A DNA stretch of 64,000 bases from Promethearchaeota archaeon (lineage in GTDB: Archaea > Asgardarchaeota > Lokiarchaeia > Sigyniarchaeales > Promethearchaeaceae). Location: assembly GCA_004524545.1 (NCBI GenBank), contig SDNX01000002.1, forward strand, positions 1 through 64,000, read 5' to 3'. How positions within the stretch are numbered: position 1 is the stretch's first letter; each line of letters begins with the position of its first letter. Position numbers and translations under genes: made by a program. The notes beneath the pieces are model-generated. The model was not told the DNA's origin and searched no databases. It saw only the letters and a list, made by a program, of their open reading frames with translations. Below, one piece after another: positions 50,483-60,805 of the stretch.

Positions 50483-50664
50483 ACTATTTTTTTCCCCCTT
50501 TTTTTTACTAATTCCAAGATTCATTGAATAAAAGCAGTTAAGTACTTATCACCAAAGAAAATTAGGCAAAGGAAAATAAAGATATTAAAGAAAATAGTCA
50601 AAAATTTAAATTACTTTTTATCCATAATCTAAGGCTTTATGAGACAAATTATGTATGAATTCTC

Positions 50665-51219
50665 ATGGATCTTTCAATTCTCAATCAAATGGAACCTCGT
50701 TTCCTTAAAGATAAGGAGTTTTTGTCAAATGTTATTCAATCACTAAATTTACCTTTAGATGCAAAAATTGTCGATATTGGGACTGGTTGGGGTAAAATGT
50801 CTATATATTTGGCTCTTCATGGATACTCCGTTATTACGGGGGAACCTGAAAAGTGGTCCGATTGGGAAACATATGCGAAACAAGCTGGTGTTTTAGATAA
50901 GATTTACTATCAAAAATTCGATGCTCATCAATTAATGTTTTCTGATAATACGATTGATGCCATTTTTCTTCTAGGTAGTCTTCATCACATTTCTGACAAA
51001 ATGAGTGGATTAAAGGAAATTTTGAGAATTCTAAAGAAAGATGGAAAAATTATCTTGTTTGACTATACAGATATTAGAATCGAGCAGATCAAACAACATT
51101 CACCTCATCATCCTCCTGCAATCAATCCTAAAGAACTATTAGATGACTTACCTGTATCTTACACAGAATCTATTGATGAAAAGAAAGAGATTTTTTGCTA
51201 TGTTATAAAGAAAAATTAA
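50665..51219 (+). CDS. Class I SAM methyltransferase
   Basis: IVDIGTGWGKMSIYLALHG; FLLGSLHHISDK; ILKKDGKIILFDY. Confidence 0.85.
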   Translation: MDLSILNQMEPRFLKDKEFLSNVIQSLNLPLDAKIVDIGTGWGKMSIYLALHGYSVITGEPEKWSDWETYAKQAGVLDKIYYQKFDAHQLMFSDNTIDAIFLLGSLHHISDKMSGLKEILRILKKDGKIILFDYTDIRIEQIKQHSPHHPPAINPKELLDDLPVSYTESIDEKKEIFCYVIKKN

Positions 51220-51248
51220 TACTCCTTGGTTCATAAGAAGACTTAGGT

Positions 51249-51803
51249 ATGCCCGATATCAAAATACAGTGCAAATTGGTCGAGTCTTCGATAATTGTAT
51301 TTGATCATGAAGTTGCCACTTTTCTATATACAGGAGGTAGGTATTTCGGGAAACCTATTGGTGTACGTAAGCCTAAACCCGATATGTTTTATGATAAACC
51401 TCTCGAATTATCTCTTATTGAGGGATATTATCTACTCAACAAAAACAAAATTGAGATCTATGATTCAAACCGTGACAAAGTAATTGAAATGCAAGAGCTC
51501 CTAGATATTGCCGAAAAAACCTATGAAAATTTCCAATCTAAGTATGAAATATATGAAGACCTTCGTGATAAAGGGTATGTGGTGAGACCAGGGTTAAAAT
51601 TTGGGGCAGATTTTGCTGTATACAAGGAAGGTCCTGGGCTAGATCACAGTCCCTATCTTATTCAAGTGCTCCCAAAACATGCCAATTTAACAGCAATTGA
51701 CATTGTTCGAGCTGGCAGGTTGGCAAATTCAGTAAAGAAAAAATTTATTATTGCAAACGCATTAAATCGCACTTATTATGGGTTTAAATGGTTTAGGCCA
51801 TAG
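51249..51803 (+). CDS. endA: tRNA-splicing endonuclease
   Basis: YEDLRDKGYVVRPGLKFGADFAVYKEGPGLDHSPYLIQV...RAGRLANSVKKKFIIA. Confidence 0.92.
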   Translation: MPDIKIQCKLVESSIIVFDHEVATFLYTGGRYFGKPIGVRKPKPDMFYDKPLELSLIEGYYLLNKNKIEIYDSNRDKVIEMQELLDIAEKTYENFQSKYEIYEDLRDKGYVVRPGLKFGADFAVYKEGPGLDHSPYLIQVLPKHANLTAIDIVRAGRLANSVKKKFIIANALNRTYYGFKWFRP

Positions 51804-51918
51804 TGTGGTTAATTCTGTAGTACACTAACTTAAACATTTATTAAATTGAGAGAAAATTAAGGATTAAACATATATTACTGTGTTTCATTAATAAGATAGA
51901 CACTAATCTGGGATACAT

Positions 51919-52614
51919 ATGGACGAAAACAAGAATTCTCAATCGCAAAATCCCCAAAAAAAACATCAAATTATCAAACCTTCGTTTTACGTAGATGATG
52001 AAAGGAGAGTCATTTGCGAATCACACAGTCAAATTGAGCGAATTCGGACTCTTTCATCTTTAGCAGATCTTCCCGCTTTTCAAGAATCACGAGAAATCGA
52101 AAAAATTTTGACATGTAAGGCATGTAATCATTACCACAATGATGTTTGCTATTTTCCGAAGGAGGAAATCGACCGAATTGAGAAAGATCGTCTTGCCTAT
52201 ACTTTTAATTGCAAACTATGTGGAGGTTCCATAGATCGTCCCTTAACCGTCATGTATAGTATCTACAATAAAGAAAAATTCAATGTTCAGATTCCTTTGA
52301 TATGTTGTACATGTTTTAGCAACTTAGATGACGATTCTTTTATAGCAAATTCGCGAAAAAGGATACTTATGTTATCCCTTTCTTTTGCATTTTCAATATT
52401 TATGGTCATTTATTATGGAAGAATCGCGATTTTGTCAAATATCTGGGGTATATTATTATTCGGGATAACCTTAGCCTTTTGGATCTATTTAGCTATTAGG
52501 GACGTAAGAAAGATCATATTCTTATTTCGAGGTAGGAAGTACTACAAAAAAACCTATGGTATCGCTAAAAAGAGAGACAAAGGAAAATATGTTGACGAGT
52601 TTCCATTTGATTGA
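51919..52614 (+). CDS. Cysteine-rich, two-TM hypothetical protein
   Basis: CKAC, CKLCG, CCTC pairs then two TM segments. Confidence 0.6.
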   Translation: MDENKNSQSQNPQKKHQIIKPSFYVDDERRVICESHSQIERIRTLSSLADLPAFQESREIEKILTCKACNHYHNDVCYFPKEEIDRIEKDRLAYTFNCKLCGGSIDRPLTVMYSIYNKEKFNVQIPLICCTCFSNLDDDSFIANSRKRILMLSLSFAFSIFMVIYYGRIAILSNIWGILLFGITLAFWIYLAIRDVRKIIFLFRGRKYYKKTYGIAKKRDKGKYVDEFPFD

Positions 52615-52629
52615 TTTTTTCTAATTTTA

Positions 52630-53943
52630 TTATTTCAATATAGTGTTCATGTGATCGATTCGCTTCTGCAATAATTTGTTAGTTCCAATGTCTGCTCTGT
52701 GGAATAAAGGTCCTTTCACATGCTTTGTAGCTTGTTCTGCAAGGTTTTCTGCCTCTTCAAGAGAGTTTCCAGTCCCTAAAAGACCCATAGTCCGGGATCC
52801 AGTCGTATATACATTTTCTTCACGTTTATCAACAGAAGCATAATAATATTGCACACCAAGAGAATCTAATGAGCTTTCATCCACTTCAATTGGGTAATTT
52901 TTTGCAGGATTCATCGGATATCCAGCAGGTACCAAATATTTACACACTGTCGCAACTGATTTGAATTCAAGTTTGTCAGTTAGCGTTCCGTCAATTATTT
53001 TCAAACAAATATCGACCATGTTACTTTCCATTATACTGAGCACATTCATTGCTTCTGGATCTCCAAATCGCACATTAAATTCAACTAATTTTATCCCTTT
53101 ACGTGTTTTCATATACTGTCCATATAAAAATCCTTTATATTCTGCGTTCGTCTCTTTTTTTAAGGCGGAAATTGATTGTTCCATTTCTGCTAGAGCCAGA
53201 GAGACATCTTCTTTTGTAATAAATGGCATTAGGTGATCCTTCATGGAATAAGAACCCATTCCACCTGTATTTGGTCCTTCATCTCCTTCAAAGGCACGTT
53301 TATGGTCTTGCACCAAAGGTGTCGGGATCACGTGAGTTCCATCCACAAAAGTTTGTAAGGTAAATTCCTCTCCATCTAATTTCTCTTCAATTACGAAACC
53401 TCCGCTACTATTCAAACATTCCTGGCAGTATTCTAATACCTCTTGTTTATTATGAAGATGGGCTCCAAATACTCTGACTCCTTTACCCCCCGTTAATCCG
53501 TCAGGTTTTACAACCACATTTTCCAACCCCAATTCATCAATCCAGTGTTCAACCCCTTCCATTGTGTCAAATGACTCAAATGGAATGTTGGATTTGATAT
53601 CATATTTACGTAACAATTCCCTAGTGAACATCTTGGATCCCTCCAATTGTGCTGCTTCAATTGTAGGTCCAATACAAGGAATACCCGCTGATTCCAGAGC
53701 ATTAGCTACTCCGACCACTAAAGGGGCTTCTGGTCCAATTACTACAAAGTCTGAACCTTGTGAAAAATCAATTAATTCCTTAAAATTATCCAATGAAGAG
53801 AGTTTTACGTTATTTTGTGCGAGTTTTGCAATCCCCGGATTATTTGACGACATAAAAGCCTTTAGATTCGCTCCTCCACGAACAAGTGCTTTTGAAATCG
53901 CATGTTCTCTCGCACCGTTCCCGACAATCACTGCTAGTATCAT
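52630..53943 (-). CDS. purD: Phosphoribosylamine-glycine ligase
   Basis: IVGNGAREHAI; FVVIGPEAPLVVG; GPNTGGMGSYS; EFNVRFGDPEAM. Confidence 0.95.
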   Translation of the reverse strand: MILAVIVGNGAREHAISKALVRGGANLKAFMSSNNPGIAKLAQNNVKLSSLDNFKELIDFSQGSDFVVIGPEAPLVVGVANALESAGIPCIGPTIEAAQLEGSKMFTRELLRKYDIKSNIPFESFDTMEGVEHWIDELGLENVVVKPDGLTGGKGVRVFGAHLHNKQEVLEYCQECLNSSGGFVIEEKLDGEEFTLQTFVDGTHVIPTPLVQDHKRAFEGDEGPNTGGMGSYSMKDHLMPFITKEDVSLALAEMEQSISALKKETNAEYKGFLYGQYMKTRKGIKLVEFNVRFGDPEAMNVLSIMESNMVDICLKIIDGTLTDKLEFKSVATVCKYLVPAGYPMNPAKNYPIEVDESSLDSLGVQYYYASVDKREENVYTTGSRTMGLLGTGNSLEEAENLAEQATKHVKGPLFHRADIGTNKLLQKRIDHMNTILK

Positions 53944-54083
53944 ATATCAAAATTTGAATCAAAATTTTTAAACAAATCTTATAGAGGATTAATAGGATGC
54001 ATATCGTTTTCTTAGAAAACTGATTTATACTTGGAATACCCAAATTATAACATACATAACAAACTGAAGAACGGTCTTTCATA

Positions 54084-55799
54084 ATGTTGCGGCAAGTGTT
54101 TTTGTTAAAAGATAAAAGAATCATCTACCGGCGAAGTTTTGCGCTAGCGTACAATCAAGAGCAGTTTGATCAAGTTTTGGAGAAAATTAATGAATTTATC
54201 GTCCAACCTGCACAAAACCAGTTATTCCACAGACCTATCAATAATTTTCAAATAGTGTTTGGGCAATTAGGAGATTTATTTTATATTTTTGTGGTTGATA
54301 CTGGAGACCCTTATAAAACTGTACAAGAGGAAATTCAAACATTATCTAATACTTTATCTGGTAGTGGATTAAATATAACGGATCTATTGGCAGATTTAGA
54401 AAATAAACGAGAACTTGATGCTCTCATAGAAGAAATTCATTATTCTCTTCACCCAAAAATTGTCTTGATCGGCCCCCACGGAAGTGGAAAGACAACCTTA
54501 GCAGAGCGTTTATCGAATAAAGGAGAAATCATAAGGGATATTAGCGAATTCGCCAAAGTTTACAAAATTCAGTTAGGTCAACTTAAATTTGATTTATGGG
54601 ATTTTGTCTTAGATGATGATTTTAGCCCGTTATGGGGAAACTACATTCGTGGATCCGATTTGGTTGTTTTTATTTACACCTCCACTGAGAAAACCCATAG
54701 GAGGATTGAAAATTTCATCAATTTATTTAAACGTGAAGTGCCTTTCAAAAGAAAATTCTTCCTTTTATCTCATTCTAAAGATGCGGACGAGTCTGTTATT
54801 GCTAAATTCAATGAAACCTATGCTGCAGAATTAGACACGGATGCATTGAAGTATGATATTATGGACGAAGATTCGGTTGCTGAAGTGAAAGATTTATTGA
54901 TGATACACTTGGAATTGAAACGTCCACTCCCACCTCGTTTCAAGGATTTAATCCTAGAAAGTAATGCTGCAATTGAAAAGAATGACTTTCCGAAAGCAAT
55001 CAAAATTATTGAGCAAATGATAATGATTGCTGAGGAACACCAAGAACTGGAATATTTAGCGTTATTCCGCAAAAAGATCGCAGAATTAAAAGGTGAGCCT
55101 TTGGACGAAAAGCCTCTCGAAGAAATTAAAACTGGAAAAAAATTCACTGCGCCTCAAAAATTAGCATTCAAAGATGTAATTACAGTGAAATCCTTGGATG
55201 GTTCGACAACACATAAAGCAGGACAAAAAATCTCAGTTCCTACTATTACTTCCTTAACAGAAGATCCTTACCAATCCACCACAAAACGAGAAACTTCAAG
55301 GTATGCCCGTGAAGGAAAATTTACGGGGGTCAAGGACAGAAAATTAACTTTTGAACGCTCTCCCTTAATAAAAAATGAAATTGTGGGACTCAAACCTAAA
55401 GTGATAGAAAAAGAAGAGGAAATTGAAAAGCTAGCAGAGGAACCAAAAAAAGAGGATAAATATGTTCAGCTAGAGGAGAAAAAGCACAAAGAAAAGCAAT
55501 CATTTCTTCACGATGCATTTACTCATTCTAGACCACTTCCTATTACTGAGCCATTACCGATTCCAAAGGATGAAGTTGGAAGTCCAGCTGAAGAAAGGTT
55601 ATTGTATGAATCGGAATTGCTCCACAAAACCATTTTAGCACTAGGTAGAAATTTGAGTTTAGAGAATTGTCGTACTTTTATCCAACAAATTCAACTAAAA
55701 TTGGGAAAGGATTTATTGGATGAAAAAGATATTGCTAACGCTGCCCAGTTATATGTAAAAAAATTGGAAGACCGGGAAAAATTCACAGAATCCACCTAA
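54084..55799 (+). CDS. Longin-like domain fused to divergent Arf/SRbeta-like GTPase domain and disordered tail
   Basis: N-terminal VFLLKDKRIIYRRSFALAYNQEQFDQVLEKINEF; P-loop GPHGSGKTT; LWDFVLDDDF; LSHSKDAD. Confidence 0.75.
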   Translation: MLRQVFLLKDKRIIYRRSFALAYNQEQFDQVLEKINEFIVQPAQNQLFHRPINNFQIVFGQLGDLFYIFVVDTGDPYKTVQEEIQTLSNTLSGSGLNITDLLADLENKRELDALIEEIHYSLHPKIVLIGPHGSGKTTLAERLSNKGEIIRDISEFAKVYKIQLGQLKFDLWDFVLDDDFSPLWGNYIRGSDLVVFIYTSTEKTHRRIENFINLFKREVPFKRKFFLLSHSKDADESVIAKFNETYAAELDTDALKYDIMDEDSVAEVKDLLMIHLELKRPLPPRFKDLILESNAAIEKNDFPKAIKIIEQMIMIAEEHQELEYLALFRKKIAELKGEPLDEKPLEEIKTGKKFTAPQKLAFKDVITVKSLDGSTTHKAGQKISVPTITSLTEDPYQSTTKRETSRYAREGKFTGVKDRKLTFERSPLIKNEIVGLKPKVIEKEEEIEKLAEEPKKEDKYVQLEEKKHKEKQSFLHDAFTHSRPLPITEPLPIPKDEVGSPAEERLLYESELLHKTILALGRNLSLENCRTFIQQIQLKLGKDLLDEKDIANAAQLYVKKLEDREKFTEST

Positions 55800-56044
55800 A
55801 TGAAATTTATTACCTTTAAAGGTATTTTTCACTCTATGCTCAAAGGGAAAAGAAACCTCAATTATTTTTTTTTCAAACCGATTTAAACTGACTTGTTCGA
55901 CAAAAATATCGTGAATTAATGCCGTTTTTCAAGAGATGCTAGGATTAAAATCAAGATTTTTTCGATGACCGAGTCAATTTGAATCAATTTGTTTTTTTTT
56001 CTTCTCATCTCCTTTTTTAACAATTTTATTAGTCTTAATTTTAA

Positions 56045-56205
56045 TACCAATGATAGCTATTAAATCACATATAACGATCTTAGATCTAGGTTTAGGATTA
56101 AGTCTAGAGAACTGCTGTCCATCCACCAAATTTAATTCAAATTAGACAAGGATATATTGGATGCAAAAGACTAGAAGATCGAAAGAAATATTCAATTAAG
56201 TAAAA
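56045..56205 (+). pseudogene. Decayed copy of the 3' end of the 54084-55799 gene
   Basis: aagtctagagaactg...tccaccaaatttaattcaaattagacaaggatatattggatgcaaaagactagaagatcgaaagaaatattcaa vs tccaacaaattcaactaaaattgggaaaggatttattggatgaaaaaga...ttggaagaccgggaaaaattcac. Confidence 0.8.
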
Positions 56206-56282
56206 GGTGTGCCCATCTGTCATTCAACTCTGATAATTTATATAAAGTATTCAAAAAATCACGAAATCGCGAACAACAGATT

Positions 56283-57191
56283 ATGATGGGATATCTTAAG
56301 GAATATATTGATGCTCTATGTGAAGATTGTGTTTCCGACCGTATGAACAATGTGCTGAACCCCAAATGCCGACGACGTTTTTTAATCAGTGTTAGAATCC
56401 TCTCAAGTAGCCCGAAATCTGAATTACCATTATTCTGTTATAATCAAGTAGTTTCGAATATAACTCGATTTATTGATGGGAAAACGACACTGTTCACCCC
56501 GATAGATGTCATCATTTATAATGAGGATTTTTTCAACCTTTTCTTCGGTAAAGATGCAAAAGAAATCCTAAACCACACAAAGGATCTTACAGACGATAGC
56601 ATCAAAAAAATTGTCAAAATTATTTCGAAATCTAATACACCAGCGATTTATTCCAAAACTCGTAAAGAACGGCCTGGGATTTTGCGTACGATTTTAAAAC
56701 GTGAGAAAATGATTCGCGAGGGATCCTTTATTTATGATTTAAATCCGAATTTTTTCATAATATGGAGATCTAATACGTTATTTATTGCGGATCTAAGAAA
56801 AGGATATGCAATTTGCAATGTACATAGGGAACCCATAGAATCTCTTGATATTTTAGAGATGATCATCCCATTATATTCCGAAGGGAAAGAATTCCAGATC
56901 ACCCTTCAAGAAATTGACCAATTTCCCGCAAAAACTTCCTTGCAAATAGGAATTAATCGTAAAGCATTAAAAAATATTGCAGACGAGCAATTGGATAAGA
57001 AATTTACTGAAATCACTGAGGAATTAAGTCCAAAATTCGCTCGCACTACTTTCAATTTTACGGATAAATTAGACTTACAAATATATGTAGAAGTTCAAAG
57101 GACTTCGACATTTGATGACGTAAATTTCGTCTTTAATACAATTTCCACATTGATGGAAGCTGAAAGTATAAATCTATTAAATGAGATATAG
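56283..57191 (+). CDS. Hypothetical protein
   Basis: Clean 302-aa ORF, no recognised family. Confidence 0.6.
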   Translation: MMGYLKEYIDALCEDCVSDRMNNVLNPKCRRRFLISVRILSSSPKSELPLFCYNQVVSNITRFIDGKTTLFTPIDVIIYNEDFFNLFFGKDAKEILNHTKDLTDDSIKKIVKIISKSNTPAIYSKTRKERPGILRTILKREKMIREGSFIYDLNPNFFIIWRSNTLFIADLRKGYAICNVHREPIESLDILEMIIPLYSEGKEFQITLQEIDQFPAKTSLQIGINRKALKNIADEQLDKKFTEITEELSPKFARTTFNFTDKLDLQIYVEVQRTSTFDDVNFVFNTISTLMEAESINLLNEI

Positions 57192-57215
57192 ATAAGAAAA
57201 TAAGAGAGAATAGTT

Positions 57216-58304
57216 ATGGAAGAAATATTTGACCTGTTAGCGACTGATCAGACTCAAAAAGCAATTGACATCATCTTGGAACGCCTATTGGCGGAATCAA
57301 ATGATGAATTTATCGAACTTTTGATTAATAACTTAAATCGAATAAACGCAGAGCATTCAGAAGTGATTAAAGCCATTTATACCCAATTATTAAAGTTAAT
57401 AGGTATAGAAAATGATGTCTTGCGTTATTCCCTTGTTTTATCGCTGAAAACTGTAATTGAACAAGATCCTCAATTAGTCATTCCTTTTGCTAAAGAATAT
57501 TTAATTTCGGAAAATGCAAATACACGGGAGAGCATTGTCCAATTATTAGCTTTTGTTGCAAATACCTATCCAAATGATGCTAAAGGTCTGTTAAAATCGG
57601 TTATTCCTTTATTAGCAGATAAGGAAGATTTTGTGCAAAAAAAAACAATTGAATTTCTCCAAACACTGGGTAAACATTGTAATTTAGAAGTTGAAGAGCG
57701 AATTTTAGAATTTTTGAAAGACACCACAGACGAAAAAACCCATGAAAATGCCGAGACTGTTTTGAAGAAGTTAGTTAGTATAAAAAATCTCGAATCGGAA
57801 CAATTAGAAAAAAAACACTTGGAGATTCAAAAGAAAGTTCTGGATAAAAAAGAAAAAGATGTAACTGAGGAAGAAGTTAAACTTAAGCAAGAAGAGATCA
57901 AAAAGCGCGAAGAAGAAGTTGCCCATCAAAAAGTGCGTAACGAACAAGAAGAAATTAATGATCAAAAAAGAAAGGAATTAGAAGAAAAAGAACAAGCCCT
58001 TCGAGATAAAGAATTTGCATTAAAAGAAGCCAGACTGAATATAGAAGAAAAAGAGAAAGAATTCCAAGAAGAAATTATCAGACGAAAAGCAGAAATGCTC
58101 GAACAAGAAATGGAGATCAATCGTAAGCGTGCTGAACTCGAAAAAGCTGAAAATGAACTTGAATTAAAGGAATTACAGGAAAAAGAAAAGACAATAATTG
58201 AAGTTGAAGACAAACGAGTTGAAAAACGTCTAAATGCTTTGGATAAGGATCATGAAAAAGAAGACGATGAAGATTACGAAAAACTCGAGACTGAATCCAA
58301 CTAA
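57216..58304 (+). CDS. HEAT/ARM-like repeat protein with long C-terminal coiled coil
   Basis: Helical repeats (NTRESIVQLLAFVANTYPNDAKGLLKSVIPLLADKEDFVQKKTIEFLQTLG) then E/K/R-rich coiled coil. Confidence 0.7.
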   Translation: MEEIFDLLATDQTQKAIDIILERLLAESNDEFIELLINNLNRINAEHSEVIKAIYTQLLKLIGIENDVLRYSLVLSLKTVIEQDPQLVIPFAKEYLISENANTRESIVQLLAFVANTYPNDAKGLLKSVIPLLADKEDFVQKKTIEFLQTLGKHCNLEVEERILEFLKDTTDEKTHENAETVLKKLVSIKNLESEQLEKKHLEIQKKVLDKKEKDVTEEEVKLKQEEIKKREEEVAHQKVRNEQEEINDQKRKELEEKEQALRDKEFALKEARLNIEEKEKEFQEEIIRRKAEMLEQEMEINRKRAELEKAENELELKELQEKEKTIIEVEDKRVEKRLNALDKDHEKEDDEDYEKLETESN

Positions 58305-58397
58305 ATCGACAAATACTTGCACCAATAGATATTTTTTTTAATCTCAACTTTTTCTATTGAATTATAGACAACAAATTTGGCTTAGGGGAAAATTGTA

Positions 58398-59441
58398 TTG
58401 AAATTATCACTTTTTAAATGGGACCATCAATTAGGACCGGAACCCCTTATTCAGTACCCTCCTGATCCTCAGTCACTATTTCCAAAGAAAGAGGTTTTAT
58501 TACGAATTTGGTCAATACATGAGTTGAACAGTGAACCGATAGTCAGTTTTGCACAAGAACCTCTAAATTATTTGTCAATAATGCATAAAAATTTGAACGA
58601 ATTTTATTTTGCACTGTTAGAATTAGATATTCAAGAAGATCCCAGCAAATATAAAGATATTTTTCTAAACATGTCTTCTACTTTATTCAAATCAATCGGA
58701 ACAAACAATTTCACGCTTATTCTTTCTGAAACCTACTCGATGATTGATGAGTATTCCAAACTTAATCAAGATCAATTGTATTTTAATCTCTATAGAGATA
58801 GAAATAAGGTTAATATACTGAATTCTTTAAGAAAAGGCGTTGTTAGCAAAAATAAACTATGTGAAACTTTACGAACGCATTATGGAATCGCGGAAACCAA
58901 TTTTAATATCTTAATCACACCATTTCAACATCTTGGTTTAATTATGGAAAACTCAATTCATGGATGCAGTAATTTTTATCTTATAAAAGATGTATATGGT
59001 GCTAGAATTCCTCCAGATGCATTATATCATGAACTTTTAAAAAGTTCAGACGAAATGGACAAAAAATACATTGGCTATTTGACCGATTTTTTTACTCATT
59101 ACCGTCCTGAAAATGATGATGATGACACTTTGCTTCAAATCTCAAAATTGCTCAGTGATACTCAAATCTACAACAGTTTACGAGTTTTATATGAAAATAA
59201 ATTGAAGAGAAATCGCTTTATAGATATGATTTCTCAAGATGTACAGTCCTACACAAAATTACGTCAGCTCAAACTCATCATAGAAATTGAAGATTTTCTC
59301 TATCCACTTTCTGAGATTCATTTCTATACATTTACCCCATTTTATCTTATTCGCAATCTTGGTAAACGATTCCAAAAGAATGATATATCTACCGAGGAAT
59401 TATTTTATCATATTAGACTTCTACAATCCATGAAGGAGTAA
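58398..59441 (+). CDS. Longin-like N-domain + winged-helix-like protein (paralogue of 49403-50482)
   Basis: LSLFKWDHQLGPEPLIQYPPDPQSL... aligns with LVLMRWDERIGAETLAKYPEELL.... Confidence 0.65.
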   Translation: MKLSLFKWDHQLGPEPLIQYPPDPQSLFPKKEVLLRIWSIHELNSEPIVSFAQEPLNYLSIMHKNLNEFYFALLELDIQEDPSKYKDIFLNMSSTLFKSIGTNNFTLILSETYSMIDEYSKLNQDQLYFNLYRDRNKVNILNSLRKGVVSKNKLCETLRTHYGIAETNFNILITPFQHLGLIMENSIHGCSNFYLIKDVYGARIPPDALYHELLKSSDEMDKKYIGYLTDFFTHYRPENDDDDTLLQISKLLSDTQIYNSLRVLYENKLKRNRFIDMISQDVQSYTKLRQLKLIIEIEDFLYPLSEIHFYTFTPFYLIRNLGKRFQKNDISTEELFYHIRLLQSMKE

Positions 59442-59445
59442 CTCA

Positions 59446-60027
59446 ATGAGTTCTAAAATCCAAACTGTTAGTAAAATTATAACCATTCATGAATATCTGG
59501 ACCATGCAGAAGAATACCAGCACTTGTTTGAAATATGCCTACAACCACCAGATAATATAACCTGGCAGATCCATGATGAGTTCGTTTTTGCAGGCACGGC
59601 ATTTCTCGGAGATTTAAATCTTCACGAGCAAGAGACTGAAAATATTGAAATTCATCCATTCCCTGAATGGGTAATAAAGATATTCCAACCCAACAAAAAG
59701 CCAGGAAAAGCGTACGCAATTTTTCCACTTTTGCCTAAAAAATTTATCCAAAACACTTTACCGCGAAAAAATTTTTCGACTCGCATTCAAAAAATTCAAG
59801 AAAAAATCAATTCTCTTACAGCAGATGAAATAGTTGCGGTAGAATACCAGGATGGGGTCTGTATCAAAGTTCCAGAAAATGTTCCTCATTATTTCTTATC
59901 CGTTGTTGAAAAAGGTGAGGATGTTCCCTATCTTCAAGTATTTGAACCACGAATCGATTTTATTAAATCCCATATGGGGTTTGATACTCCTTATTTCCAA
60001 CTCCCCTTTAAATTGAAGGTAAAATAA
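59446..60027 (+). CDS. Possible cupin-fold protein
   Basis: C-terminal VCIKVPENVPHYFLSVVEKGEDVPYLQVFEP resembles cupin sugar isomerase-type tails. Confidence 0.45.
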   Translation: MSSKIQTVSKIITIHEYLDHAEEYQHLFEICLQPPDNITWQIHDEFVFAGTAFLGDLNLHEQETENIEIHPFPEWVIKIFQPNKKPGKAYAIFPLLPKKFIQNTLPRKNFSTRIQKIQEKINSLTADEIVAVEYQDGVCIKVPENVPHYFLSVVEKGEDVPYLQVFEPRIDFIKSHMGFDTPYFQLPFKLKVK

Positions 60028-60029
60028 CG

Positions 60030-60779
60030 ATGAAAACTCCTAGTATAATCCATGCATCGATAAATGAAATCCCATTAGTTATTCCAGAATCAATGATTGT
60101 GTTTGCAGGACATCCAGATGATGAACTAATATCGGTTGGAGGAACCATATTAAAATATGCAGCATTAGGAACTAAGGTAACTGCAGTGGTGGCAACGAGT
60201 GGATTAGGTGGATACGCAAAACCGGATGAGAAAAAGAAAATAGCGGAAACTCGTGCGAAAGAATTTGAACTGGTTTCAAAATATCTGAATTGTGACTTCA
60301 TTGAGTTAAACTATAAGGAAATTAATGTTACAAGACCAATTGTATCAAAATTCACCAACCTTATTCGCAAACACAAACCACAAGTGATATTCATGCCTCA
60401 TCCTTCAGACATTCATCGAACGCACAGAAAACTCGCAAAAGTAGTTCGTGAAGCAATTTACCATACCGCAACAGGTCGAGCTTATGGGGGGTTTGGAAAA
60501 GATTTCATGCCTTCCGCGGTATATTGCTATGAAAGTCCCTCATGCAAATTTCAGTATGTGGATGCTAATGTATTCGTTACCGTAGATATTTCTGATTTTT
60601 GGAATAAAAAAGTCGAGATTTTCAAAAAAGTATATGCATCTCAAGTAGAAGTATTGGCTCGCGTATTGGATTGGGCTCAAGATACAGCGACTCTTCGAGG
60701 TAATGAAGTAAATGGGGAATATGGAGAAGCATTCATACCATTGACTGAATACGTTCCGATGAGAATTTTGCTAGGTTAA
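60030..60779 (+). CDS. PIG-L/LmbE family deacetylase
   Basis: MIVFAGHPDDELISVGGTI; PHPSDIHRTHRKLAKVV. Confidence 0.92.
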   Translation: MKTPSIIHASINEIPLVIPESMIVFAGHPDDELISVGGTILKYAALGTKVTAVVATSGLGGYAKPDEKKKIAETRAKEFELVSKYLNCDFIELNYKEINVTRPIVSKFTNLIRKHKPQVIFMPHPSDIHRTHRKLAKVVREAIYHTATGRAYGGFGKDFMPSAVYCYESPSCKFQYVDANVFVTVDISDFWNKKVEIFKKVYASQVEVLARVLDWAQDTATLRGNEVNGEYGEAFIPLTEYVPMRILLG

Positions 60780-60805
60780 TGAACCGTAAAGGATGTAAAC
60801 AATAT

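Noticed and set aside
57962-58347. Ser/Phe-rich minus-strand ORFs
   Set aside because: Shadow of the Glu/Lys-rich coiled coil on the + strand.
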